This document shows, piece by piece, positions 25,680 to 33,597 of a stretch of DNA of 64,000 bases. The stretch is from positions 186,001 to 250,000 of the forward strand of contig JAYKKM010000498.1 in NCBI GenBank assembly GCA_035772405.1, given 5' to 3'. The number at the start of each line of letters is the position of its first letter. Positions within the stretch are counted from its first letter, which is position 1. The position numbers and the translations under genes were made by a program. Source of the DNA: Chrysogorgia sp. JL179-B06. Taxonomy: Eukaryota > Cnidaria > Anthozoa > Scleralcyonacea > Chrysogorgiidae. The notes beneath the pieces were generated by a model that worked only from the letters and a program-made list of their open reading frames with translations, did no database searches and had not been told where the DNA came from.

Positions 25680-26298
25680 GTACTAAAGCAAATCCTCTGT
25701 TAGTAATACTGATCGATTTAGCAAGTATTTTTCACATATTGAATATCAAGTGGTTGAATGTCATAAAGTGGATATGTTACCCAACGCCGCACGTGCTGAT
25801 AGAATAATCTATAAGATGCTATTGTTATGGAATGAGAAATATATATATATATCCTACTCAACGGACGATTTTACACATTTGATCGGCAAGTTTGTGCATA
25901 TAGCAATCGACGAACCTATCTCCAAAAACATTTTAGTATTAGATACGATGGCAACAAGCATAGATATAAACGAAATTAAACTTGATAACGTGAAGTTATA
26001 CAGCTCTGAATTTTTATATACAATGTGTCGAGACTCTGATTTTTACGTGGTCGACTTCATGTCCCAAAATAACAATTGGTTAAATGACCGAGATAAAACT
26101 TGGCTCGATGAACGTCGCGGGATAATACTCAAAGATTTTAATCTTACCTCTGTTCTTAATACCCGAATGGGAGTCGAAGCTGGAATTATTATTGCTGTGA
26201 TTCATCGCCAGGAAAATCAAGAAGTTCTCGTTGGGAAGCATATCTTCTTTGTAAACTCGCAGACAATGTGTTGTAACAATCCAGAAGTATTACGTTAA
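25680..26298 (+). pseudogene. Arm-family A2-B fusion with 5' frameshift
   Basis: The A2 copy starts at ATG 25680 but lacks two bases relative to A1 in the G-C-A-A-A-G stretch near 25722, which throws it out of frame. An internal open frame from about 25750 gives 182 codons: the A module (Y-K-M-L-L-L-W, L-I-G-K-F-V-H-I-A-I) fused in frame to B (M-A-T-S-I-D-I-N-E-I-K-L, F-Y-V-V-D-F-M, I-I-I-A-V-I-H, L-V-G-K-H-I-F-F-V). The fusion arose from loss of the middle gene. It could be expressed from an internal start, but more likely is decaying. Confidence 0.6.
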
Positions 26299-26631
26299 AA
26301 ATTAAAAAACCATTATCATCTATTTTGACATGTGTGAATTAATTAACACGCTCCTCGATATCGAGCTAACGGGTATCTTAAAATATATACTAAATTGTGT
26401 GAAAAGTGTAAAATAAAGTATCAAAAAGCATAAAAATATGCTTAAATAAGTGTAAAAATGCTTAAATATCTAGAAATAGACGTATTTAAACACGGGAAAT
26501 ATATATTTCACAGGAACTAATCCCTTCAAAATGCCCGCTAATCCCTACAAGTAATTAAGGTTAGAATTCATTAAAAAATCGTAGCTACCCAAAGTAAACA
26601 AACAAAATGGTCGCTAATCCCGACAAGTAAA

Positions 26632-26815
26632 TTCATTGTCCCTAGCCATATCATTTATCAAACTGTTTTGACATAGGGGAGGAATCAGAACAAAACGCTT
26701 ATTATATATTCGAATCCTTAAGCTTCATTGTTCCTAACCATATCATTTATCAAACTGTTTTGACATAGGGGAGGTCATAGAACACGACGCTTATTATATA
26801 TACGCATCCTTAAGC
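26632..26815 (+). repeat. Two 92-bp tandem direct repeats
   Basis: Each begins TTCATTGT and ends CCTTAAGC, with the shared core CATATCATTTATCAAACTG and a TTATTATATA TATA-like end. They are about 90 percent identical by eye. Likely duplicated promoter units upstream of the spliced gene. Confidence 0.7.
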
Positions 26816-26882
26816 GTTTAACACCACATATTGTTCCCACCTATAATAATTCACTTGTTTTGACATGAAGGCTTTAATGAAC

Positions 26883-26937
26883 GAACTCTGATTGGTTAGA
26901 TACGGGGGAGGTTTGATTATAGAAACTCTGATTGGTT
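26883..26937 (+). promoter_or_regulatory. Pair of CCAAT-type boxes
   Basis: GAACTCTGATTGGTT and AAACTCTGATTGGTT 40 bp apart, 45-100 bp upstream of the TATA box at 26976: classic NF-Y spacing. Confidence 0.5.
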
Positions 26938-26975
26938 AAAACCGCAAACCATTGTAATAGACCGTAGAGCGTCAT

Positions 26976-26982
26976 TATAAAA
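26976..26982 (+). promoter_or_regulatory. TATA box of spliced gene
   Basis: TATAAAA about 80 bp upstream of ATG 27063. Confidence 0.5.
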
Positions 26983-27062
26983 ATAAGCATGTACGGATAA
27001 TTAATTTAAAACTCAAAACCCGCCTCGTACAAGATTTTTAAAGAAAACAAGAAGAAATAAGA

Positions 27063-27582
27063 ATGGAAAACACGCAAGAAACCCCTATGAAGTTCTCCTT
27101 TGACGAATATGAACCGCCAAAGGAATATTACAGAGATTATGTAAGTAGCGATAGTAAACTGATTGCTGTGTGTAAAAATGTCGTATATTTATTATGTTAT
27201 TTTTATTTCTTAGAAAGAAACCAACGTGTCGACTCCTCCCCCCCCGATACCCGATAATATGGAGAACGCTGTATCCGGCATAGCGCTTTACGCCGATGAA
27301 GAAAGCGAGGAAGAAATGGTATACAGAGTCCCTCCTCCGCCCCCGATACCCGATAATATGGAGAGCAATGTATCCGGCATAGCGCTTTACGCCGATGAAG
27401 AAAATGAGGAAGAAATGGCATACAGAGTCCAGCCAGACTCTGCCTATAACTTTAGGCCAATATCGCCCGCCGAACCCGAAGCCTCCACTTCCCCAAAAAT
27501 ATGGTCCTACACTGACAGTAAGGGGGAAAACTTTATATTTTACGAATCAACGCAAAGTTTAGTTGTTGAACGTGTTGTATGA
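27063..27582 (+). CDS. Two-exon proline-repeat protein (intron 27141-27213)
   Basis: Exon 1 is 27063-27140 (26 codons, ends on a codon boundary). GTAAGT begins the intron at 27141; it ends in TTTTATTTCTTAG at 27213. Exon 2 (27214-27582) is open from its first base in the right phase, giving 148 aa. Without splicing, exon 1 runs into a stop. The protein has two near-identical 40-residue repeats: a Pro run, I-P-D-N-M-E, V-S-G-I-A-L-Y-A-D-E-E, E-E-M-(V/A)-Y-R-V. The Pro-rich and Asp/Glu-Tyr pattern suggests an adaptor with SH3 or WW ligands. Function unknown. Viral arm gene or captured host gene: undecided. Confidence 0.65.
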
Positions 27583-28460
27583 TGTGTTTTTTTATTTTTG
27601 TCAATCGTTTTTTAAAAATATACTTCATACAACTTTTCCATCGTGTGTGTTTTTACTATAGCTAACTCTTTCATCATATGCTAACGAACAACCCTGGCGT
27701 AAAATAAGCAATTCATTGAACAAGGGATGACCAGATTGTCGCTATGGACCTGAGTCAATCTCATTCGAATCGCAAATTCGACTACGGGTTGATCGCGCAC
27801 CGATGCAGTTTTAATAAAAAACAGAACATCGGAAGATGTCAGAGTCTTGTACCGAAGCACAACTTACAAGCGAGCAAAACACACACAACTGATAAAATAT
27901 GAAATAACATCTGCTTATATACTAAACAAATCTCTTAAAAATTTATTTGAGGTTTTTCTCCAAATTTAATAAAACACTTTTACACCTCTAATATTTTTAT
28001 TTTGGATAATTCTTCTAAAATTATTTTAAGGTTTTTTCAAAACTCTATCTCTCTCAAAACTTTTTTGGGAAAGCAACACCCGAAATAATTTTTATGAGAT
28101 ATATCCTCTGATAATATTTTGAGATCCTTTTTAAAAATACCGTCACTAAGGAATATCAGTCATTCGGCCATAAGATGGCGTCGAGGTAAGAGCTGCATGG
28201 CGGAAATTTCTATGATTAATTCAAAATGATTATTTTTATTTCAATAAACATGACTACTCTTCCAAATAAAAATAAGGACAGTTCAAAACTGTTTCTTTTT
28301 ATTTTCAAACATCATTACAAGTCTTCAAATAAAAATATGGTGTTTTTGCATGGTACGTAAGTATAACATCACATCGGGTGAGGTATCATGGTTATGTATA
28401 ATAGAATTTTTTGTATTTTTTTTCAAAAATGGGGTGTGTGTCAGTATATATATCACAGTG
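27583..28460. other. No recognisable gene
   Basis: AT-rich sequence with scattered short frames only. The right boundary of E1 should lie in or near this stretch, but I found no terminal repeat. Confidence 0.5.
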
Positions 28461-28780
28461 TGAATGATGCTTTGACTAAGTGCTGGCACGGATGCTATAT
28501 GCAGTGGTGAAAGCTGTGATGGACCAGGAACAGGAAGTTTAGTCGTAGAATTTCGTGTTGCGAATAATTGATGATCAGGAGGGATAAGTTTACCAAGAAA
28601 CCAAACATGGCTAAAATGACAGTTTTAGACATGTTTGGTTTCTCGGTGAACTTTTCCATCCTGATCTTCAGTTGTTCAGAACACTAAATTCTACAACTAA
28701 ACATCCTGTTCCTGTTCATCACAGCTTTCACCCTCCATATAGCAAATGACGTCAGTACTTGCTTAACACTATTCACCTTG
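28461..28780. mobile_element. Foldback MITE of about 320 bp
   Basis: A long imperfect inverted repeat: GCTATATG-GTGAAAGCTGTGATG near 28494 returns as its complement near 28740, and AAACCAAACATG (28599-28610) as CATGTTTGGTTT (28632-28643). The arms meet around a loop of about 20 bp. No ORF. Target duplication not identified. Confidence 0.7.
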
Positions 28781-29090
28781 AATGACCTTCAATCTCTCTG
28801 GTCGTTTCACTCAGGGATGACTATAAAACTGGTCGTACAACAACACGACCAAAGTGATATATATACTCTTGACCGCGACCACTTTTGACTAATTTTATAC
28901 AAAAAACCTCTTGTATACGACCAGGTGCATATCCCCCCTGATTTGATGGCTGGTCGTTCTTTACAGGGTGACCACACCTTAAAAATACGACACCCCCCTG
29001 GAAATTTTTGACTGGCTCTGCTCTGATTGGTCCATTCAAATCAATACTTGATTCTGATTGGCTTAGAGCTAGTGCCAATCCCAAACACAT
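28781..29090. other. No recognisable gene
   Basis: Ordinary-looking sequence with repeated GGTCGT words and ending in an AT dinucleotide run at about 29092-29115. The run replaces the 5' end of the Pao gag. Confidence 0.4.
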
Positions 29091-29115
29091 TGATATATAT
29101 ATATATATATATATT

Positions 29116-29634
29116 ACTACTCTAAGTTTATTTGATGGGGACCCACTTCGCTGGTCTGATTGGGCATCAATGTTCAAATCAATTGTGCATGACACCAATG
29201 TTTCAGCCAATGCGAAGATGCAGCATCTCGAAAATTCTGTGACAGGAACTGCAAAAGCTGCCATAGAGGGGTATGGTTATGGTGGAGAGTCTTATTGTCA
29301 AGGATTGAAGGAATTAGAATCAAGATTTGGAAAGCCATCCTTTGTTGTCAAAGCCACACTTGGCAAATTGAGGAAAGCAAACCGATTGCAAGATGACAAG
29401 CTTCATGAAGTTAGGAACATTTCTGACATTGTTACAACAGTTTGGACACTGAAGAGATTTCGATATGAGAATGATCTTGCTGCTCAAGCCAACATGAATC
29501 TTGCTGAAAGCAAATTGTCAAATGAGCTCAAACCAAAGTGGAAAGAACATGTGAAACGTAATAATCTACAGAGCCCTACCCTTGTCGACTTTTCCCACTG
29601 GTTGAAAGATCAAGCCGCCATCTACGATGATTAA
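29116..29634 (+). pseudogene. Pao gag, 5'-truncated
   Basis: Homology starts at L-F-D-G-D-P-L-R-W-S-D-W and continues through M-Q-H-L-E-N-S-V-T-G-T-A-K-A-A-I, E-S-R-F-G-K-P and the end D-Q-A-A-I-Y-D-D, the conserved plan of the Pao gag (DUF1759-type) domain. The region upstream is an AT repeat. The zinc-knuckle part continues in another frame, a one-base shift. Confidence 0.75.
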
Positions 29635-29958
29635 CATGACCAAGAAGCCACCTGGTAAACCTCCACATAATTTCAACAGATTCAATTATTCAAGCCACAA
29701 CATCATTCCTGACAACCACACTCTGTCCGGATCCATATCAGGGAACTCAGGAACTGATCTTTGTGCCATGGGTGATAATCAGCAGCATAAACTCTGGGAC
29801 TGCCCTAAGTTCATAGCCATGAACGTTGATGATCGCCTCAAAGAAGTAAAAAAGCTTGGATTGTGTTTCTCATGCTTTGGTCGACAACACTGGTTAAATC
29901 AATGTCGCTCAAAAAAGAAATGTGGAGTGAATAGTTGCTCCAAGTTGCATCATGCTTT
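29627..29958 (+). pseudogene. Pao zinc-knuckle region, cut by E2
   Basis: Contains C-F-S-C-F-G-R-Q-H-W-L-N-Q-C, a CX2CX4HX4C zinc knuckle that binds RNA in Gag, then C-G-V-N-S-C-S-K-L-H-H. Six bases later E2 begins. The reading frame of this block continues without a break on the far side of E2 (from 48010) once the duplicated target is counted once, showing that gag was open here when E2 inserted. Confidence 0.75.
29953..29958. other. E2 target-site duplication, left copy (TGCTTT)
   Basis: TGCTTT directly precedes the left terminal repeat and is repeated exactly after the right one (48004-48009). Six bp is the usual Polinton duplication size. Confidence 0.92.
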
Positions 29959-30229
29959 AGTAGTAAGAAACAGTGCGTTTCAACCCATTTTTCAAAATGG
30001 GTTCGTATTTCCATCGAAAAAACCAACTCAAATCTCGTCACTCCCCCCAAAACCCCCCGCGGTCATTTTTTCCCCGCGACTTTTTCTGGGTGACGTCACT
30101 CCCCCCAACCCCCACGCGGTCACTCTCCCCCAGTCCACCCGCGTGCGCGCGGTCACTTCCGGTTGGATGACGTCATCGAAAAAAATAATTTTTCTAACCT
30201 GATTTATTTTAACATTTTACAAATAAGTG
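29959..30229. repeat. E2 left terminal inverted repeat
   Basis: Matches the complement of 47714-48003 over its whole length, with one T-run length difference near 30183 and about 20 bp absent compared with the right copy. It contains a GC-rich block with two CRE sites (TGACGTCA at 30091-30098 and 30168-30175) and an ETS site (complement of CCGGAAGT at about 30157-30164). Confidence 0.92.
30091..30175. promoter_or_regulatory. CRE/ETS promoter block in left TIR
   Basis: Two perfect TGACGTCA palindromes flank CACTTCCGG (ETS/GABP core) in CpG-rich sequence. The right TIR has the mirrored set. Such sites recruit ATF/CREB and ETS factors; adenovirus terminal promoters use ATF sites in a similar way. 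Probably drives genes at both ends inward. Confidence 0.6.
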
Positions 30230-30422
30230 TATATTGTCGTCGTGCATGTGCGATCCCACTTTCCTTCACGAGTTCTCCGAAGTCGTTATCCCAACCAAAC
30301 TCGGGAACGCGAATTTCCCATTCGTCACTAGCTTTGTGATAGTGAACGCGTACTCTATCTTCTCCAAGGATCACTTCGAGATCGTACATGTTCAGTTTGG
30401 ATTTGATGTAATAGTGCATCAT
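30204..30422 (-). CDS. 72-aa protein reading into the left TIR
   Basis: From ATG 30422: M-M-H-Y-Y-I-K-S-K-L-N-M-Y-D-L-E-V-I-L, then R-V-R-V-H-Y-H-K-A-S-D-E-W-E-I-R-V-P-E-F-G-W, a strand-rich fold. Its last codons and stop lie in the terminal repeat, in the same repeat as the PolB stop at the other end. No family known. It faces outward, so the transcript must end in the TIR or beyond. Confidence 0.5.
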   Translation of the reverse strand: MMHYYIKSKLNMYDLEVILGEDRVRVHYHKASDEWEIRVPEFGWDNDFGELVKESGIAHARRQYTLICKMLK

Positions 30423-30479
30423 ACTTTTAGTTGTAACGTCTACTGTTGTGCAGGTGACTACCGATTTGTAATCATAAAT

Positions 30480-30848
30480 ATGTCACGAGTGAAGAGAGTC
30501 TACACCGAATCTGAACTTGAAAAGTTAAGAAAGGAGGGAGTAGAGAGTAGTCGTCTGTCTCGAGAACGTGCGGAAAGAACAGCGTATGTGAATAGGTTAA
30601 GACAAATGAAAGTAGCAGATCTAAGTGATGAAGAAAGAAAAGAGATGAGTCGAATGGATTTGTGTAAGATGATGGAAAGAGAGGTGTGTGGGCGAGATAA
30701 GAAAGAGGTGGTGGAGTGTTTACATCCTAGTAGAGAAGAGATTCATGGAATAATATGTTGTACAGTATGTGGTGAAATGAGATTACGTCGACAAATGGTT
30801 TCTATAGTGAAAAAACCAAGAAAACCAAGAGAGAAAAAAAAGAGTTAG
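30480..30848 (+). CDS. 122-aa basic helical protein with Cys pair
   Basis: Starts MSRVKRVYTESELEKLRKEG. Mostly charged helix rich in Arg, Lys and Glu (S-R-E-R-A-E-R-T-A-Y-V-N-R-L-R-Q), then C-L-H-P-S-R-E-E-I-H-G-I-I-C-C-T-V-C-G-E-M, a likely zinc site, and a Lys/Arg tail. Looks like a DNA- or RNA-binding regulator, perhaps an early gene close to the TIR promoter. The open frame upstream to 30234 has only a TTG and no ATG in a good place. Confidence 0.55.
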   Translation: MSRVKRVYTESELEKLRKEGVESSRLSRERAERTAYVNRLRQMKVADLSDEERKEMSRMDLCKMMEREVCGRDKKEVVECLHPSREEIHGIICCTVCGEMRLRRQMVSIVKKPRKPREKKKS

Positions 30849-30855
30849 ATAAAAA

Positions 30856-31080
30856 ATGGGTTGTCTATCTAGCAAAAACAAAAGTCAGTCTCAAACAGTT
30901 CAAGTAGATCAACCACCACGCAACATGACAATGAAAACACATCGAAGAGTAAAACTTGGTTTGAAATTTGGAAAGGAAGATGGTACGGTAGAGTTAGATG
31001 TTCTAGCTGGATATGAACGATACGACGACAAGAAGTATGAAGATTTACCAACTGTCGTTCCACCAATAACAGAGTCGTAG
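30856..31080 (+). CDS. N-myristoylation/palmitoylation-type protein
   Basis: 74 aa beginning MGCLSSKNKSQSQTVQVDQP. Gly2-Cys3 with Ser6 fits dual acylation, which anchors proteins in the inner leaflet of membranes. The rest is basic then acidic (V-K-L-G-L-K-F-G-K-E-D-G-T-V-E-L-D-V) and ends P-P-I-T-E-S. Starts 7 bp after the previous stop. Ends just before a 12-bp hairpin. Likely a membrane or virion-matrix component, by inference. Confidence 0.6.
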   Translation: MGCLSSKNKSQSQTVQVDQPPRNMTMKTHRRVKLGLKFGKEDGTVELDVLAGYERYDDKKYEDLPTVVPPITES

Positions 31081-31091
31081 TGTAATGTGTA

Positions 31092-31119
31092 TTTTTGTAA
31101 TCTCAAAAGATTACAAAAA
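31092..31119. terminator. Hairpin between convergent genes
   Basis: 12-bp perfect stem TTTTTGTAATCT / AGATTACAAAAA around CAAA, 12 bp past the stop of the plus-strand gene and 24 bp past the stop of the minus-strand gene. Confidence 0.55.
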
Positions 31120-31142
31120 AAACAACTTACTTTGTTGTGTCT

Positions 31143-31619
31143 CTAGGTAGATGTTTTTGAATCGTCGTGTTTCTCACTCTTTGTATGACTGTACATATGT
31201 TTTCCTACAGTGAGTCCACCAGAGAGTAGTCCAAGAAACGGTATCAATGGTGTTAGTCTTGACATGAGACTTTTCAAATCTTTGTTAAGATAAGGGTCTC
31301 TCTTTAATTCTTTCTCCATCTCTTCTGGTTTCTCTACTGCATCAAGTCCACCCATCATCATGGCAAACTTTGATAGAAACATATCACACAAAAATACAGT
31401 GCTTTTTTCTCGTACTTCAGCTTCATATTCAGCGTACAACTTTAGAATCGTCTTCGCATTAGCTTTTCTAATGTACGCTTCATTTTTTTTAATCTCACCA
31501 TCATTTGCTAGAAGTAAGAGTTCTTCTCTTTTCCTATCGACCTCCTTCGCAATGTCTTCAGTGGTTTCGGAGTTTGTTGTTTCTTCTTGCGCAGAGTTAG
31601 TTAAGTCTTCTGGATTCAT
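31143..31619 (-). CDS. 158-aa helical protein with C-terminal membrane segment
   Basis: Acidic N-terminus, coiled-coil-like middle (K-R-E-E-L-L-L-L-A-N-D-G-E-I-K-K), then L-T-P-L-I-P-F-L-G-L-L-S-G-G-L-T-V-G (about 123-140), a plausible membrane segment, and a short hydrophilic tail. Stop faces the hairpin at 31092. It starts 3 bp after the ATPase stop in the direction of transcription, so both are likely on one transcript. Function unknown. Confidence 0.55.
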   Translation of the reverse strand: MNPEDLTNSAQEETTNSETTEDIAKEVDRKREELLLLANDGEIKKNEAYIRKANAKTILKLYAEYEAEVREKSTVFLCDMFLSKFAMMMGGLDAVEKPEEMEKELKRDPYLNKDLKSLMSRLTPLIPFLGLLSGGLTVGKHMYSHTKSEKHDDSKTST

Positions 31620-31622
31620 TCT

Positions 31623-32222
31623 TTATTTAGGTGAAATGACTTCATAACCGTAAGGATGTCTAAGATTTATCTCTAGACACGCGTGTTTCTTTTCTCTTAA
31701 TTCTTTTGTGATCTGTGTTACATCTTCTTTTGAAACACCATTCAAATAGTCGTTGATAAGTTCTAACATATCTTTTTTATTTGTGTTATGAAAACTAGTT
31801 ATTCTTGAAATGTTATCTCGGTAAGGTTTTGCAATACTTGTGAGTTGTTGTGTTAGAACAATAGTAGACAATCCATAATGTCGACCAGAGTAACCTAATT
31901 TGACGAGTTCACTCGTTCTGTTTTTTACATCTTGACCACTCGCACAGTCGTCTAAAATAATAAGTGTTTTCGTATCGGTGTACACGTCAACAACATATTT
32001 CATCATCGTGTTCACATTGTCCTGTTCAATAGGTAGAACAACAAAGTCCGCGTCGTGATAATATTTCCAATTATGATACGTTGTGTTCCAGAGTATAGTT
32101 GGACAAATTAGAACGATATAATCAAACACTCCTTTGAAGTGTTTGTCTAACATTTCTAAAAGATAGAAAGTTTTTCCACAATAAGTTGGTCCTACTATCA
32201 ACATGTTAAACGGGATGTCCAT
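31623..32222 (-). CDS. E2 DNA-packaging ATPase
   Basis: 199 aa. Walker A V-G-P-T-Y-C-G-K-T (about 10-18) and Walker B T-L-I-I-L-D-D-C (about 88-95), then S-T-I-V-L-T-Q-Q-L (sensor I). Same family as the E1 ATPase but clearly divergent. Pumps DNA into capsids. It starts 17 bp from the stop of the capsid gene. Frame intact. Confidence 0.82.
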   Translation of the reverse strand: MDIPFNMLIVGPTYCGKTFYLLEMLDKHFKGVFDYIVLICPTILWNTTYHNWKYYHDADFVVLPIEQDNVNTMMKYVVDVYTDTKTLIILDDCASGQDVKNRTSELVKLGYSGRHYGLSTIVLTQQLTSIAKPYRDNISRITSFHNTNKKDMLELINDYLNGVSKEDVTQITKELREKKHACLEINLRHPYGYEVISPK

Positions 32223-32238
32223 CTTTTATTTTTCAACT

Positions 32239-33459
32239 CTAGTACTCAATAATTTTTAAGTTTCCATTTTCGATGCTCAGAAACCCATCTGACAATACAA
32301 ATATGTGACAGATCAAATCAGTGGTTGTAACACGTTTTGTAATTTCCAACAAGATTCCACTTTGTGTGTTCATAATCGTTTTACCTGATCCATGTACTTT
32401 TTGATCTCGTGTACTTCGCAAGTCTATTACCAATGCAAAGCTGTCTTTGAAAAACTCCCTGTGTGTAACACTTTGATTAGTTTGTCCAAATAGCCGTTCG
32501 GCTTCAGAGTAATACCTTGACTTGGGTATCCCTTGGCTGTAGACCTCATTGGGAACACCCTCAATAGTAATTCTCACACCGTCGATGTTCGGGTTGTCAT
32601 AGTCTTCCGAGTCGGTGATTGTAGCTTTAGTGAATAACAGAACTACAGCTTTCATACTCCTTCTAGGAAGGTTGATATTCTCATTAATCAGAGTTTCACC
32701 TTTTCCCCATGGACTCCTTTTCATAAGTGTAATATGTTCGTACGGAAGTGTCTTACCAACCATGTAGAGACTTGTAATTTCAGTTGCAAGGTCGACGTTG
32801 TTGATAGTTTCGTATTCAAGTTTTAGATTCTCGAGAGAGTATCCAGCGACAGCACTACCAGATTGTGCAATCATAATGTCAGTAGCCGCCGGTAGTTTGA
32901 TAGCGAACTGAAGGTTATTACTCATATTGTATGGAGCGTACAACCCAGAGTCTCCTAAAATTTTATCAAGTGATATTTTTTGTTTTGTGACGCTAAACAT
33001 TAATGCGTCGGAAAGTTTCGCAGCGTTCCCACTCGCAGCTCCACTATCGTCTTTAGAGATAAGTTTTCGTAGGTTCTCTCCAGCAACACCAAACTCCATC
33101 ATCTCTTCTCGCTGGATGGCTGTCTTCCACAAGTCTTTGTAAACGGCGATGATCGACTCACCGGTGTTGTCGTAGACTACTTCACCAGCCATTTTGATTG
33201 TGAGTTGACTTTGGAGAAGTTTGGATAAGTTGTTCAAAAACCAACTTTTCGCGTTCGCATTCTTGAAGTCATACAGAATGTTTAAACTTCCCGGGACAAG
33301 ACACAAGTCTGGGTTAAGTTTTGGGATGTCAATGTAAATTGTTTCACCAGGATTAGCTTTGTTAGGATTCATTGTTACAACGTGCCGTGTACGTCGTCCT
33401 ATGATTCCACTCATACTGGACTTTTTTGCATGTATGGATAAGTCTTTGTTGGTGCTCAT
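32239..33459 (-). CDS. Candidate major capsid protein of E2
   Basis: 406 aa. Long, strand-rich, without low-complexity or membrane segments: I-Y-I-D-I-P-K-L-N-P-D-L-C-L-V-P-G-S-L early on, L-P-Y-E-H-I-T-L-M-K-R-S-P-W-G-K-G in the middle, F-A-L-V-I-D-L-R-S-T near the end. Size, position next to the ATPase and the late 'x-D-L-R-S' block fit a double jelly-roll capsid protein of a second Polinton lineage, but it shares no obvious block with the E1 MCP. Preceded by the TTATAATAA start motif. Structure prediction would settle it. Confidence 0.6.
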   Translation of the reverse strand: MSTNKDLSIHAKKSSMSGIIGRRTRHVVTMNPNKANPGETIYIDIPKLNPDLCLVPGSLNILYDFKNANAKSWFLNNLSKLLQSQLTIKMAGEVVYDNTGESIIAVYKDLWKTAIQREEMMEFGVAGENLRKLISKDDSGAASGNAAKLSDALMFSVTKQKISLDKILGDSGLYAPYNMSNNLQFAIKLPAATDIMIAQSGSAVAGYSLENLKLEYETINNVDLATEITSLYMVGKTLPYEHITLMKRSPWGKGETLINENINLPRRSMKAVVLLFTKATITDSEDYDNPNIDGVRITIEGVPNEVYSQGIPKSRYYSEAERLFGQTNQSVTHREFFKDSFALVIDLRSTRDQKVHGSGKTIMNTQSGILLEITKRVTTTDLICHIFVLSDGFLSIENGNLKIIEY

Positions 33460-33477
33460 TTATTATAACGTGAAAAA

Positions 33478-33505
33478 TTTTCATAACTATGTATAGTTAT
33501 GAAAA
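33478..33505. terminator. Hairpin upstream of MCP / downstream of GIY-YIG gene
   Basis: 12-bp stem TTTTCATAACTA / TAGTTATGAAAA around TGTA. Confidence 0.5.
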
Positions 33506-33597
33506 GATTAAAATTTAGTAGACTGTGTCTATTCCCTCGTCGTCTGATAGTAAGATCTCTTCAAACCCGTCGTCAGGTTTTGGTTTCCTATCTCTCA

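Larger units (their letters stand above)
24681..26298 (+). repeat. Tandem duplication of a right-arm gene block
   Basis: CGCTCCGACGATTATACATG starts both copies (24681 and 25525, 844 bp apart). Both contain the same TATA box, leader and first gene; copy 1 also has an extra gene (25094) and a truncated second gene, copy 2 fuses the first and second genes. The junction lies in the short GC-rich CGTCGCG at about 25518-25524, suggesting unequal recombination. Confidence 0.75.
26299..27062. promoter_or_regulatory. Non-coding region with two 92-bp direct repeats and promoter boxes
   Basis: No gene seen. Contains two 92-bp direct repeats (26632-26723 and 26724-26815), two GAACTCTGATTGG-type CCAAT boxes (26883-26897, 26923-26937) and a TATA box (26976-26982) ahead of the spliced 27063 gene. 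Confidence 0.5.
1..27600. mobile_element. E1: AT-rich Polinton/adintovirus-like endogenous element (left end outside window)
   Basis: A strongly AT-rich block holds a complete Polinton/adintovirus gene set: integrase, penton-like protein, major capsid protein, adenain-like protease, packaging ATPase and protein-primed-type DNA polymerase B. At about 27 kb it exceeds the usual 15-20 kb, because both arms carry extra paralogous and host-like genes. I found no terminal inverted repeats: the left end lies beyond position 1, and the right limit is set after the last arm-type gene (27582) by inference. Several genes are broken at homopolymer runs, so this is either a decaying copy or an imperfectly polished assembly. 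Confidence 0.8.

Noticed and set aside
27203..27421. Minus-strand open frame with repeated H-R-R-K-A-L-C-R
   Set aside because: Shadow of the two tandem proline-repeat units of the spliced gene.
1..29000. Terminal inverted repeats of E1
   Set aside because: I compared sequence near the left edge with 26.3-28.4 kb by eye and found no convincing inverted match; the left end is probably outside the window.
29092..29115. AT dinucleotide run as functional element
   Set aside because: Simple microsatellite at the truncation point of the Pao gag.
28821..29264. Minus-strand 147-codon frame overlapping Pao gag
   Set aside because: Crosses the AT microsatellite and lies antisense to gag; composition is not protein-like.
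29973..30170. 65-codon open frame in the left TIR, repeated in the right TIR
   Set aside because: It is the GC-rich repeat itself read as protein (Pro/Arg/Ser bias); duplication comes from the TIR, not from selection on coding.
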